64,000 bases of DNA from Streptomyces sp. NBC_00582. Its GTDB lineage: Bacteria; Actinomycetota; Actinomycetes; Streptomycetales; Streptomycetaceae. The position numbers and the translations under genes were made by a program. The stretch spans positions 2,852,001 to 2,916,000 of the forward strand of contig NZ_CP107772.1 in assembly GCF_036345155.1 (NCBI RefSeq), read 5' to 3'. Every line of letters starts with the position of its first letter. Positions within the stretch are counted from its first letter, which is position 1. Shown piece after piece: positions 50,792-59,808 of the stretch. The notes beneath the pieces were generated by a model. That model made no database searches, was not told where the DNA came from, and worked only from the letters and a program-made list of their open reading frames with translations.

Positions 50792-52490
50792 CCCGTACGG
50801 CGTCCCCCGACAGGGTCACCCGGATCTCGGGGCCACCGCTCCAGCGCACCCGGATCCCGTCCGGTCCGTCCGCCCGTACGGAAACCGTCTCCTCCAGGGG
50901 GACGGTTTCCGGTGCGGCGGTGAGCCGGGCGAGCGCCACGAAGAGGGTGGAGCCGTCTCCCGTCGTACCTGCGAGCGAGGAGGTGGAGGAGTCGTCGGCA
51001 ACGGCCTCCAGACCGTGGGCCGCGACGAGTTCCGCCCGCAGTCCGTCCCCGGCGCTCCACCCCGTCACCCGCACCGGCGTCCCGGGCTCCGCCCCCGTCA
51101 CCAGATGGGCCCGCACCTCCGTCGCGCCGTGCGCCAGGACGACACTGGTGACCCGTACCCCGCCCCCCACGGTGTGCCGCGAGGCCACCCAGCCGTCCCC
51201 GGCGCCCAGCGGCTGGATACCCGTACGTCCCGGGTCTCCCCCGACGATCACACTGTTGTCGTACGACGCCGCGGGCGCCGTCACCGTCGAGTACGCCAGC
51301 CGCGTGTAGTACGGGTCGTAGCGGACGTCCTCGCTGCCGTGGTTGTGCAGCCGGACCACACCGTCCGCACGGGTCGACTGCAGCAGCCAGTTGGGCGCGG
51401 CGACCGCCGTCACCGCGTCCTCCCGTTCCGCCGGGCCGGGTTCCTCCACCGCGGTCCAGACCTCGTGGTCCGGCGGCAGCAGCAGGCCCAGGAACCCCTT
51501 GCTCGCCCAGTAGGGGGAGGCGGGGCCCGAGTAGCCCTGGAGGACGGTGGGGTCGGGGCCGTGCCAGCCGAGGGTGAGCAGTCCGCGTGCGTCGACGGCG
51601 CCCCGGTCCAGGAAGTACTTCAGCGCGCCCGAGGCCAGTCGGCGGGTCTCGCCGGGCGGCAGCGGGGTGTGGCCGGTGAGGGCGCCCAGCCACAGGGGCG
51701 CGGTGGTCGCGAAGCGGTAGGTGAGGGAGCGGCCCTGGTGCATCGGGGCGCCGTCGCCGCCGAACAGGCGGGCGTAGTCGGCGAGGTGGGCCGCCAACCG
51801 TTCACCGTATACGGTCAGCAGTCGACTGTCGCCCGCGAGCCATGCGTGCAGCACCGGATACAGGTGCATCGCCCAGCCGTTGTAGTAGTCGTACTTCCGG
51901 CCGTCGCCGTCCGTGTACCAGCCGTCGCCGACGTACCACTGCTCGATCCGCTCCAGTCCGCGGTCGACCGCCTTCCCGGACGCCTCGGTCTCGTGCCCGA
52001 TCTCCTGGAGGAAGCCACCGACCGTGACGGGGAACAACTCCCAGTTGCACGGCCAGGGTTCGGCCGTCAGGGCGTCACCGAGCCAGGCCGCGGCCCGCTG
52101 CCGTACGGAGTCGTCCAGGCGGTCCCAGAGCAGCGGGCGGGTCAGCCGCAGCGCGAGCGCGATCGACGCGGCCTCGACGAGCGGCTGACCGCGGTCCTCG
52201 ATGCGGGGCCAGGCACCCGAGACTCCGGCCGCGAGTCCGTCCGCGTACCGCTGCAGGGCCGTCTCGTCGCGGCGGAAGGCGGCGAGGAGCAGGGTGCGGG
52301 CGTAGCCCTCCAGTCCGTCGGAGAGACGGCCGGACCAGCTCTGCCGGTCGCCGGGGACGTGATAGAGGGCCCTGTCCTCGGTTGCGTACGGCTCCACCGC
52401 GGCCAGCAGGGCGTCGGCGGCGGCCTCCCAGTGGGCGCGGGTGAAGCCGGTGCGGGGGCTGCGGGCGGGGTCGGGCGGCGGCAGGTGCAT
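50781..52490 (-). CDS. DUF2264 domain-containing protein
   Basis: A 569-residue cytoplasmic protein. DUF2264 covers the N-terminal 370 residues, an (alpha/alpha)-barrel-like helical domain (KYDYYNGWAMHLYPVLHAWL; GAPMHQGRSLTYRFATTAP). A beta-rich C-terminal part follows. The family is common in polysaccharide-utilisation loci and resembles glycoside hydrolase/lyase barrels, but its reaction is not known to me. ATG 52490 is chosen over 52511 for its GAGAGAG site. It is the second leftward gene after the rhamnogalacturonan acetylesterase. Confidence 0.78.
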   Translation of the reverse strand: MHLPPPDPARSPRTGFTRAHWEAAADALLAAVEPYATEDRALYHVPGDRQSWSGRLSDGLEGYARTLLLAAFRRDETALQRYADGLAAGVSGAWPRIEDRGQPLVEAASIALALRLTRPLLWDRLDDSVRQRAAAWLGDALTAEPWPCNWELFPVTVGGFLQEIGHETEASGKAVDRGLERIEQWYVGDGWYTDGDGRKYDYYNGWAMHLYPVLHAWLAGDSRLLTVYGERLAAHLADYARLFGGDGAPMHQGRSLTYRFATTAPLWLGALTGHTPLPPGETRRLASGALKYFLDRGAVDARGLLTLGWHGPDPTVLQGYSGPASPYWASKGFLGLLLPPDHEVWTAVEEPGPAEREDAVTAVAAPNWLLQSTRADGVVRLHNHGSEDVRYDPYYTRLAYSTVTAPAASYDNSVIVGGDPGRTGIQPLGAGDGWVASRHTVGGGVRVTSVVLAHGATEVRAHLVTGAEPGTPVRVTGWSAGDGLRAELVAAHGLEAVADDSSTSSLAGTTGDGSTLFVALARLTAAPETVPLEETVSVRADGPDGIRVRWSGGPEIRVTLSGDAVRVRA

Positions 52491-52630
52491 CGGCGGTCTC
52501 TCTCTCGGCACGCGGCGGGTCGTGGCTGGGCGGGTCCTGGTCCCGGCCGGTTCGGAGCCGTGCGGCCCCTGATCCCGTGGGGGTCAGGCCCTGGGGGCGT
52601 CCCGGTTCCGGTCGGGGCGCCCCCAGGAGT

Positions 52631-53683
52631 TCATCCCACCCGCACGGTGCCCCGGGGCACCAGATGCCGGGCGACGAGTTCGTCGCGGACCAGGCCCGCG
52701 TAGACCGTGGCTCCGTGCACGGAGGTGTGCGTGTTGTCGCGTTTCTCGTTGTACAGGTAGAGCGCCTTGGAGCCATCGACGCCCAGGGACTCCACCAGCG
52801 CCTTGGTGCGGGCGGTGAGGTCGATCAGCGGTACGTCCCGGTCGGCGGCGACCGAGCGGATCACGGCCGGGTGGTCGACGCCGAGTCCGTTGACCAGCAG
52901 GGCCGTTCCGTTGTTCAGCGTGCCGTCGGCGTTGAACCAGCGGCGCACGATGGGGGTGACGAGGACCGGCCTGCCGCCCTTCTCCCGTACCCCCGCCACC
53001 AGTGTCTCGAGGTTCGTGCGGTACGTCACCTCGTCGGTCGTCTTGTCGTTGTGCGCGAGCTGGATCAGGACCAGGTCGCCGGGGCGGATCAGGGGCTGGA
53101 CGGTGGCCCAGAGCTGCGGGTTCTGCAGGTAGGTGACCGTACTCTCGCCGGAGTCCGCGTAGTTGGCGACCGAGACGCCCCGGCGCAGGTACTGCGGCAG
53201 CTCCTGGCCCCAGCCGGTGTAGGGGTCGCCGGGCTGGTCGCACACGGTGGAGTCGCCCACGAGGAAGATCTGCCGGGCGTGCCGGGCGGGGGTGACCCGG
53301 ATGTCCGCGAGGGCGGGTGCGGAGCCGCCGAGTGACAGATCCAGTCCGGGAGTTCCCTCGGCGCCCGTCGGTTCGCCCTCGGGGGTGCGGACGTTCACCG
53401 TGAAGCTGCGGACCTCGCGTGCGCCGGCCGGGACCGCGGTCTCGGCGAGCAGCGCTCTGCGGGTCTCCCCGCTGACGGACGTGCTGGAGTCGGCGTCGCC
53501 GCCGAGGACGACCCGGACGTCGTAGGTGCCGGCGGGGACGTCGAAGTGGCAGGCGGTGGCGGTGCAGTGGTCGATGCCGAGGGGCTCGGGCCGGTGCTCG
53601 TGCGCCTGGGCTGGGGCGGGGACGGCCGTCAGAACGGCCGTCAGCGTCAGCGCCGCCGGCACGGCGATGGTGAAACGTCTCAC
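52631..53683 (-). CDS. Secreted rhamnogalacturonan acetylesterase (SGNH/CE12)
   Basis: The 350-residue precursor has a signal peptide ending AQA-HE near residue 27. A beta-sandwich-like N-terminal domain (about 30-140) is followed by the SGNH hydrolase with FLVGDSTV (nucleophile Ser), AHNDKT (block III) and DNTHTS (catalytic Asp and His). CE12 enzymes remove acetyl groups from rhamnogalacturonan I, opening it to the lyase encoded divergently. GTG 53683 has GGAGGAG upstream. Confidence 0.85.
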   Translation of the reverse strand: MRRFTIAVPAALTLTAVLTAVPAPAQAHEHRPEPLGIDHCTATACHFDVPAGTYDVRVVLGGDADSSTSVSGETRRALLAETAVPAGAREVRSFTVNVRTPEGEPTGAEGTPGLDLSLGGSAPALADIRVTPARHARQIFLVGDSTVCDQPGDPYTGWGQELPQYLRRGVSVANYADSGESTVTYLQNPQLWATVQPLIRPGDLVLIQLAHNDKTTDEVTYRTNLETLVAGVREKGGRPVLVTPIVRRWFNADGTLNNGTALLVNGLGVDHPAVIRSVAADRDVPLIDLTARTKALVESLGVDGSKALYLYNEKRDNTHTSVHGATVYAGLVRDELVARHLVPRGTVRVG

Positions 53684-53737
53684 TCGGGGCTCCTCCGTCA
53701 CGTCGGCAGTCCTGGCGGCTGGACCGTACCGCCTCTG

Positions 53738-53818
53738 GCAAGCGCTTTCTAGACCTTGGACCGATTTCACAAGATTGCCAACCTCCCGCCAGTGAAAGCC
53801 CTTTCGCGAAATCGTTTC
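53738..53818. promoter_or_regulatory. Divergent operator region with LacI-like palindromes
   Basis: Between the acetylesterase and lyase genes lie AAGCGCTT (53740-53747), GAAAG-CC-CTTTC (53794-53805), TTTCGCGAAA (53802-53811) and GAAA-TCG-TTTC (53808-53818). Overlapping GAAA/TTTC palindromes are typical of LacI-family operators, so both genes are probably co-repressed. Confidence 0.55.
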
Positions 53819-53875
53819 AACTGTCACTCTCTCCCACACCCGCACACCCCACACCTCCCGAAGGAGGCTCCCCCC

Positions 53876-55555
53876 ATGTCCGGATCCGACAGCCACCCGG
53901 TCCGACGCCGTACCTTCGTCCTGTCCGCCGCGGCCGCCGCCGGCACCGCCGCCCTCACCGGCCCGCTCGCCCCTGCCGCCTCCGCGGCGAGCTTCGGCTG
54001 GAGCGACGACGGCTCGAACTACGTCGTCGACACCGGCGCGAGCCTGGTCTTCAAGGTCAGCAAGACCAACGGCGACCTGACCTCGCTGGTCTACAAGGGC
54101 ACCGAGTACCAGGGCTACGACGGCAAGAACTCCCACATCGAATCCGGCCTCGGCACCTCCACGGTGACGATCGGTCAGTCCGGTTCGACGATCCTGATCT
54201 CGGTCACCTACGGCACGCTCAGGCACTACTACGCGGCCCGCAGCGGCGAGAACAACGTCTACCTGTGGACCAACAAGGCCGACAGCTCGGTCTCGGCCAC
54301 CCGCTACATCGTGCGCGTGAAGAAGGGCCTGTTCCTCAACGACGAGCCCGACTCCTACACCTACACGTCCTCCACCATCGAGGCCTCCGACGTGTTCGCG
54401 AAGTCCGACGGCCAGACCCGCTCCAAGCACTACTCCAAGGTGCGGGCGATCGACTACGACTACGTCGGATGGTCCACGGGATCCGTAGGCCTGTGGATCG
54501 TCCGCAGCAACCACGAGAAGGCCTCCGGCGGCCCCTTCTACCGCTCCCTGCTGCGTCACCAGAGCGCCGACGGCGGCGGCCTCTACGAGATCCTCTACTA
54601 CGGCGAGAACCAGACCGAGGCCCAGCGCTTCGGCCTCCAGGGCCCCTACGTCATCGCCTTCACGGACGGCGGCGCGCCCTCCTCGTCCCTCTACCCCGGC
54701 ACCCTCACCACGTCCTGGGCGGACTCCCTCGGCATCTCCGGGTACGTGGCCGCGAGCGGCCGGGGCCGGGTGGCGGGCGTCGGCATCAGCGGGCGCGACA
54801 CGGCGTACCCGTACACGGTGGGGCTCGCCAACCCGGCGGCCCAGTACTGGGGCTCGGCGCGGGCCTCGGACGGGTACTTCTCCCTCGGCGGGGCGCTGCC
54901 GGGGACGTACACGCTGACGGTCTACAAAGGCGAGTTGGCTGTATACAGTACACAGGTGACCGTGTCCGCCGGCGGGACGACCACCCTCAACACGATCGCC
55001 ATCCCCTCCTCGAACGATCCGAGCAACGCGGGCGCGATCTGGCGGATCGGTGACTGGAACGGCACGCCCGGCGGCTTCAAGAACGCCGACCTGATGACGT
55101 ACGCACACCCCTCCGACGTCCGCGCCGCCGCCTGGACCGGCAACGTGGTCGTCGGCAGCGGCACCGAGACGTCCGCCTTCCCCTGCTATCTGTGGAAGGA
55201 CGTCAACAGCGGCATCATCGTCCACTTCCGGCTGACCGCCGCCCAGGCCGCCGCCGCGCACACCCTGCGCATCGGCGTCACGACGGCCTACGCCAACGGC
55301 CGGCCGCAGATCGTCGTCAACGACACCTGGACGTCGGCCGTCCCCTCCCCGCCCACCCAGCCGAGCACCCGGTCGCTGACCGTGGGCTCCTACCGGGGCA
55401 ACAACTACACGTTCACCTACAGCGTCCCGGCGTCGGCCTGGCTGACGGACACCAGCGCCTACAACCAGCTGAAGATCTACGTGGCGAGCGGTTCGGGGAC
55501 GACGTCCTTCCTCAGCGCGGGCACGTCGATCGACGCGATCGACCTGCTCGCCTGA
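53876..55555 (+). CDS. Secreted rhamnogalacturonan lyase (PL4)
   Basis: The 559-residue precursor has a Tat-like signal (VRRRTFVLSAAAAAGTAA) with a cut near ASA-AS. The mature protein has the PL4 three-domain layout: beta-sandwich catalytic domain (about 40-300, with SKTNGDLTSLVYKGTEY), a fibronectin-like middle domain (about 300-370) and a C-terminal carbohydrate-binding jelly roll (WRIGDWNGTPGGFKNAD to the end). It cuts rhamnogalacturonan I between Rha and GalA by beta-elimination. ATG 53876 has AAGGAGG. Confidence 0.88.
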   Translation: MSGSDSHPVRRRTFVLSAAAAAGTAALTGPLAPAASAASFGWSDDGSNYVVDTGASLVFKVSKTNGDLTSLVYKGTEYQGYDGKNSHIESGLGTSTVTIGQSGSTILISVTYGTLRHYYAARSGENNVYLWTNKADSSVSATRYIVRVKKGLFLNDEPDSYTYTSSTIEASDVFAKSDGQTRSKHYSKVRAIDYDYVGWSTGSVGLWIVRSNHEKASGGPFYRSLLRHQSADGGGLYEILYYGENQTEAQRFGLQGPYVIAFTDGGAPSSSLYPGTLTTSWADSLGISGYVAASGRGRVAGVGISGRDTAYPYTVGLANPAAQYWGSARASDGYFSLGGALPGTYTLTVYKGELAVYSTQVTVSAGGTTTLNTIAIPSSNDPSNAGAIWRIGDWNGTPGGFKNADLMTYAHPSDVRAAAWTGNVVVGSGTETSAFPCYLWKDVNSGIIVHFRLTAAQAAAAHTLRIGVTTAYANGRPQIVVNDTWTSAVPSPPTQPSTRSLTVGSYRGNNYTFTYSVPASAWLTDTSAYNQLKIYVASGSGTTSFLSAGTSIDAIDLLA

Positions 55556-55562
55556 CGTCACG

Positions 55563-56975
55563 TCATGAGCCCTGCGTCCACTGCTGGTTCGTACCGCTGT
55601 TGCACGTGTACGTGATGACGGCGGCCGAGTTGGCGGTGGACGCCCCGCTCACGTCGAGGCACTTGCCGCTCGCCCGGGACTTGATGTTCACGTAGCTGCC
55701 GCCGGCGGTGACGGACCACTGCTGGGTGGTGGCGGAGGAGTCGCAGTTCTCCTGGCTGACGGTGCTCGTGTTCTCCTGCACGCACAGGGAGCTGTGGCGG
55801 GCGACGAGCTGGTAGTAGCCGCTGCCGACCGACTTGAACCAGTACTTCTGGTTGTTGCCGCCGTTGCAGGTGTACTGCTTGATCTGGGTGCCCTGCCACA
55901 GCGACTGGCTGGTCACGTCGGCGCACTTGGCGGAGTGCCGGGCGATCAGCGTGTTGTAGGTGGCGCTGGTGCCGGTGACCGTCCCGGCGGACGTGTCCAC
56001 GGTGACCTCCGGGTACCAGGACATGGACAGCGTCGTCGAGGTCGGGAAGGTCAACGGCAGCCACACATAACGGGAGTCGTTGACGGTGCCGCTGAAGGAG
56101 TTGCCCCAGCGGTCGCCCATGTAGAGGTAGGAGGTCCCCGAAGTGCCCTGGATCGGCAGGACGTAGGCGGTCTGGGAGCCGTAGGCGGTGGAGTCGCCGA
56201 CGTTCGTCATCGACGTCCAGGGGCCGGACAGGCTGGTGGCGGTGGCGTACTGCTGCTGGTTGGGGTTCCAGCCGGTCGCGCCCGACGTGAGCATGAAGTA
56301 GACGCCGTTGCGCTTGAAGAGGGCCGGCGCCTCACGGTGGCCGCCCGCCCAGGGGTTGGCGACCAGGCTGTCGATGGCCGTGTAGTCGGCGGTGAGCCGG
56401 TAGATGTGCAGGTCGTAGTTCTCGTTGGCGGCGGAGATCATGTACCCGGTGCCGTCGGTGTCGACGAACGTGGTGATGTCACGGGACATGTAGGAGCCGA
56501 GGGGGCGGAAGCTGCCCTGGTAGGTGTAGGTCCCGTCGACGGTGTCGGAGACGGCGACGGCCGCGCGGGCCTCGCTGTAGTCGGTGCCGTTCTCCTTGTG
56601 CATCCACATCACGAACTTGCCGGTGGAGGCGTTGTAGATGACCTTGGGCCGCTCGATGTAGGCGGTGGCGAGCTCGGAGGCGCTGGACTGGGTCAGGACA
56701 TGGTTCCTGAACTCCCAGTTCTTCAGGTCGGTGGAGCGGTAGGCGTCCACGTACCGGAAGGTGTTGTCCGCGTTGCGGTCCTCACCGAACCAGTAGTAGT
56801 AGCTGCCGACCTTGATGACCCCGCCGCCGTGGGCGTGCACGACGGCGCCGGAGGTGTCGGTGAACTGGACTCCGTTCGGGACGGTCACCGCCGCGGCCTG
56901 GGCGGGACCGGCGGTGGCGAGGGCGCCGATCAGCGCCAGACAGAGGGCGAGCAGGGTGGCGTACACACGTCTCAT
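55563..56975 (-). CDS. Secreted GH43 (subfamily 24-like) exo-beta-1,3-galactanase with ricin-type domain
   Basis: The 470-residue precursor has a signal peptide ending AQA-AA. The GH43 domain starts with VVHAHGGGVIKVGSYYYWFG, typical of subfamily 24, which lacks the usual catalytic Asp base and acts on beta-1,3-galactan backbones of type II arabinogalactan. A CBM13 trefoil covers the last 130 residues (CADVTS, CVQENT, CLDVSG with QW motifs). Its stop is 7 bp from that of the lyase (convergent). ATG 56975 is chosen for the signal peptide. Confidence 0.82.
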   Translation of the reverse strand: MRRVYATLLALCLALIGALATAGPAQAAAVTVPNGVQFTDTSGAVVHAHGGGVIKVGSYYYWFGEDRNADNTFRYVDAYRSTDLKNWEFRNHVLTQSSASELATAYIERPKVIYNASTGKFVMWMHKENGTDYSEARAAVAVSDTVDGTYTYQGSFRPLGSYMSRDITTFVDTDGTGYMISAANENYDLHIYRLTADYTAIDSLVANPWAGGHREAPALFKRNGVYFMLTSGATGWNPNQQQYATATSLSGPWTSMTNVGDSTAYGSQTAYVLPIQGTSGTSYLYMGDRWGNSFSGTVNDSRYVWLPLTFPTSTTLSMSWYPEVTVDTSAGTVTGTSATYNTLIARHSAKCADVTSQSLWQGTQIKQYTCNGGNNQKYWFKSVGSGYYQLVARHSSLCVQENTSTVSQENCDSSATTQQWSVTAGGSYVNIKSRASGKCLDVSGASTANSAAVITYTCNSGTNQQWTQGS

Positions 56976-57061
56976 GGGGAAACCTCTCGGGGAACGACCA
57001 CCTTCACAGAGCACAGGTGCGTTCGGGACGGCGAACAACATGTGGAATGACGAACGCCGAA

Positions 57062-57090
57062 AAGGTAAGGGTGTGTTACCAGCAGGTCAA
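57062..57090 (-). promoter_or_regulatory. Promoter of the GH43_24-like gene
   Basis: Read leftward, TTGACC (57090-57085) and TACCTT (57067-57062) are separated by exactly 17 bp. The transcript would have a leader of about 80 nt before ATG 56975. Confidence 0.7.
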
Positions 57091-57184
57091 CGGGTCTGAC
57101 GGGACTTGACAGAAAGCCTTTTCCGGAGCGGGTGGGGCGGGACCCGGACGTTTCCGGCGGGGTCGCGAATTTCTGTTATCGCCC

Positions 57185-59338
57185 GTGGCCCCGGACCGTC
57201 TCCGAACCGTGCGCAGCCCCCTCCACACCTCCAGCGCGGCCGTCGCCGCCCTCGCGGCCGTCGCCGCCCTCCTGGCCACCGCTCCCCCGGCCGTGGCCGC
57301 AGGCCTCCGGGACGTCACCGCCGACGTGCTCGCGAACCGCGACGTGACCCTCACCGGCGACACGCTGATCAGCGTGCCCTCCGGGACGACGACGTACAAC
57401 GGCGTCCTGCGCGGCGAGGGCACGCTCACCGTCCGCGGCGGCGGGACGCTGATCCTCACCCGGGACAGCGACTTCACCCTGCCGAAGGCCCGGCAGCAAC
57501 AGGTGGTGCGCACCCAGGGCGGCAACCACCCGTACACCACGGTCACCCGCCCCGACCCGCCCGCGATCACGGTCGAACGCGGCACCACCCTGCAGTACGG
57601 CACCGGCGGCGGCACCGGACTGATCGGCCACTTCCCCTACGACACCCCCGGATACCGGCTCAACCAGCTCAACATCCGCGTCGACGGCACCCTGCGCCTC
57701 TCGCTCACCCGCACCTTCAACATCGGCACGATCAGCGGCTCCGGACTGGTCACCCAGCCCCGCAACATGTGGGGCACCCTCGACCTGGCGGGCACCCACC
57801 CCTTCTCCGGGGTGATCGACAACGGCACCGAAATGGCCGTCGGCCGCCCCGAGTACCCGGTGGCGCTGCCCAACGCCCGCGCCATCCTCAACCAGGGCTC
57901 ATGGATCATCGACACCCCGCTGAACCAGACGATCACCCTGCGCCAGGACTTCTACCAGCGCGAGTACGGCAGCGACGTGAACGTCCACACCCGGCCCGGC
58001 AGCAAGGTCGTCCTCACCGGGCAGTACAGCTACAGCGACCGGGGCGGGGACACGAACCCGTCGTTGAGCGTCCCCGGCCTCAACTGGCGTGCCATCGCCC
58101 ATCAGTTGAACAAGCGGGGCACCAACATCGAGGGCGCGGACGTCCAGTGGGGCGACGGCACCACCCATCGCATCTTCATGCCGGGCACCAAGGACACCGT
58201 CTACATCAACCTGCACGAGCGCAGCGGACGCCGGTCCCGGCTGACGTTCGACTACGACGGGCCGGTGACGCTCGGCGCCCCGATCGGCGGCGGCCAGTAC
58301 CACGACACCCTCGCCGCGCCCGGTGCCGGGGACGTCGTCATCGCCGGCACCAAGGGCAACGACGTCACCTTCGCGGCCGCCCAGCACTACGACGGCTCCA
58401 CGACCGTGGAGAAGGGCGCGGTACTGCGACTGGGCTCGGGGGCGGCGGGCGGGGACGGCTCCCTGCTCACCGGCACCGCCCGGCGGCGGATCGTGAACGA
58501 CGGGACGCTCGTCGTACGGAACACCCGCACACCGATCTCCCTGTCGGGGATCGGCGGCAGCGGCGCACTCGTCCAGTCCGGTGCCGCGACCACGACCCTC
58601 ACCGGCACGTCCGTGACGTACACCGGTACGACGACGGTCCGCAAGGGGACCCTCGCGCTGCGGGACGGGGCAAGCCTCGCCAACAGCCGTGCGGTGCGGC
58701 TCACTTCGAAGGGAGCGCGACTGGACACGGGCGGCTCAGCGCTGCGGGTGATGAGCACGCTCGACGGCAAGGGCACGGTGCAGGGGTCCGTGACCAACGC
58801 AGGTGTGGTGGCTGGCGCGTTGACGGTGAGCGGTGACTACAGCCAGAGCGCTGAGGGCCAACTCGTGCTGGGCACGGCGCCGTTGAAGGTGGGCGGCCGG
58901 GTGCGGCTGAGCGGAGGGCTCGATCTTGCGACGTGGGCGAAGTCCGGGGAGGGGGCGGAGTCGCAGAAGGGGGCGAAGGAGATCACCGTCCTCGACCACA
59001 CCGGGCGCGGCACGGTCTCCGGCACTTTCGAAGGGCTGCGCGAGGGCGCCCGGGTGCGACTCGCCGACACCGTCTACCGGATCAGCTACCGCGGCGGCGA
59101 CGGCAACGACGTGGTCCTCACCGCCGACCCCGCGAGCTCCTCGCCCTCCGCCGCCCGTGCGTCGGGTTCCTCCGGAGACGTGATGGCCCGGACCCGCAGC
59201 GCCAACTCCGGGATGGGCGGCGGGATGGGGTGGTGGCCGTATGTGCTGGCCGCGGGGCTGCTCGCGGGGCTCGGAATGCCGATGGCACTGCGTCGCCGGG
59301 CCCGTCCCCGCCGAGGAGGAGGACGGCACGCCGCGTAG
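57185..59338 (+). CDS. Surface protein with autotransporter-type PATR repeats and C-terminal membrane anchor
   Basis: The 717-residue protein has a signal peptide ending near AVA-AG (residue 39), then a beta-helix-like body. Between 390 and 620 it contains passenger-associated transport repeats (QHYDGSTTVEKGAVLRLGSG; SVTYTGTTTVRKGTLALRDG). The C-terminus has a Ser/Gly linker, one hydrophobic segment (WWPYVLAAGLLAGLGMPMAL) and a basic tail RRRARPRRGGGR, but no LPxTG. It thus looks anchored in the cytoplasmic membrane facing out. No beta-barrel translocator exists, as expected for a Gram-positive. GTG 57185 lacks a ribosome site and may be leaderless; GTG 57209 is an alternative. Confidence 0.75.
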   Translation: MAPDRLRTVRSPLHTSSAAVAALAAVAALLATAPPAVAAGLRDVTADVLANRDVTLTGDTLISVPSGTTTYNGVLRGEGTLTVRGGGTLILTRDSDFTLPKARQQQVVRTQGGNHPYTTVTRPDPPAITVERGTTLQYGTGGGTGLIGHFPYDTPGYRLNQLNIRVDGTLRLSLTRTFNIGTISGSGLVTQPRNMWGTLDLAGTHPFSGVIDNGTEMAVGRPEYPVALPNARAILNQGSWIIDTPLNQTITLRQDFYQREYGSDVNVHTRPGSKVVLTGQYSYSDRGGDTNPSLSVPGLNWRAIAHQLNKRGTNIEGADVQWGDGTTHRIFMPGTKDTVYINLHERSGRRSRLTFDYDGPVTLGAPIGGGQYHDTLAAPGAGDVVIAGTKGNDVTFAAAQHYDGSTTVEKGAVLRLGSGAAGGDGSLLTGTARRRIVNDGTLVVRNTRTPISLSGIGGSGALVQSGAATTTLTGTSVTYTGTTTVRKGTLALRDGASLANSRAVRLTSKGARLDTGGSALRVMSTLDGKGTVQGSVTNAGVVAGALTVSGDYSQSAEGQLVLGTAPLKVGGRVRLSGGLDLATWAKSGEGAESQKGAKEITVLDHTGRGTVSGTFEGLREGARVRLADTVYRISYRGGDGNDVVLTADPASSSPSAARASGSSGDVMARTRSANSGMGGGMGWWPYVLAAGLLAGLGMPMALRRRARPRRGGGRHAA

Positions 59339-59808
59339 GGGCGGGCGTACGTCGAGGCCGGTGGGGCACCGGGGAGGGAGGGGCCGCCCGGAGGTCGAGT
59401 CCGTCGGTTGGACCTCGGCCTCGCGCCCCGCCGGTCGTTCCAGTGCCTCGGGTCGTCCACGGCGCCGAGGGCCCGTCCGTCTCCTTGGCGCGGGTGAGCA
59501 GCTTGAGCACCGCCGAACCGTCCTCGGCCGAGACGGTCCAGACGCCGCCGGTGACCCCGTTCATCGGGTTGTGCGTGAGGGGGGTGAGCCGGACGGATCC
59601 GGCGGGGCGCCGAGCAGTTCGCCGGCTTCGGCGCTCGCGGCGGCGGCAGGAGCCCGGGTCCTGGCCGGCCCCCACGAGCGGCGTGGGCGAGGGCGATGTC
59701 GGACCGCATCCGCCCACGCCGGCGGGACGCCCTCCCACATCGTGGGCGATCCGCTCAGGGGATGGACGGGGCGGGCCGCCGCGCCGTCCCTTCGACTAGC
59801 GTCGTGGC
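59339..59808. other. Intergenic region holding a decayed gene
   Basis: The 470-bp gap between the PATR protein and homocysteine methyltransferase contains the phosphotransferase relic described separately. Nothing else was recognised, apart from a TAGCGT sequence at about 59797 that may be the -10 box of the leaderless-looking gene at 59809. Confidence 0.5.
59434..59650 (-). pseudogene. N-terminal remnant of an aminoglycoside phosphotransferase-family gene
   Basis: Three leftward frames together give one recognisable N-lobe: PAAAASAEAGELLGAPP, then GSVRLTPLTHNPMNGVTGGV with SAVLKLLTRAKETDG, then VDDPRHWN. In Streptomyces APH-family proteins, these motifs follow each other in one frame (...LTPVTHNPVNGVTGG.WRV...SAVLK.LT...DDPRHWNYW). 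Two frameshifts and loss of the catalytic C-lobe show it is dead. Assignment is from memory. Confidence 0.6.

Noticed and set aside
52631..55561. A 976-codon leftward frame spanning the acetylesterase and the lyase antisense strand
   Set aside because: Only the part from GTG 53683 encodes a signal peptide and SGNH motifs; the rest is antisense to PL4.
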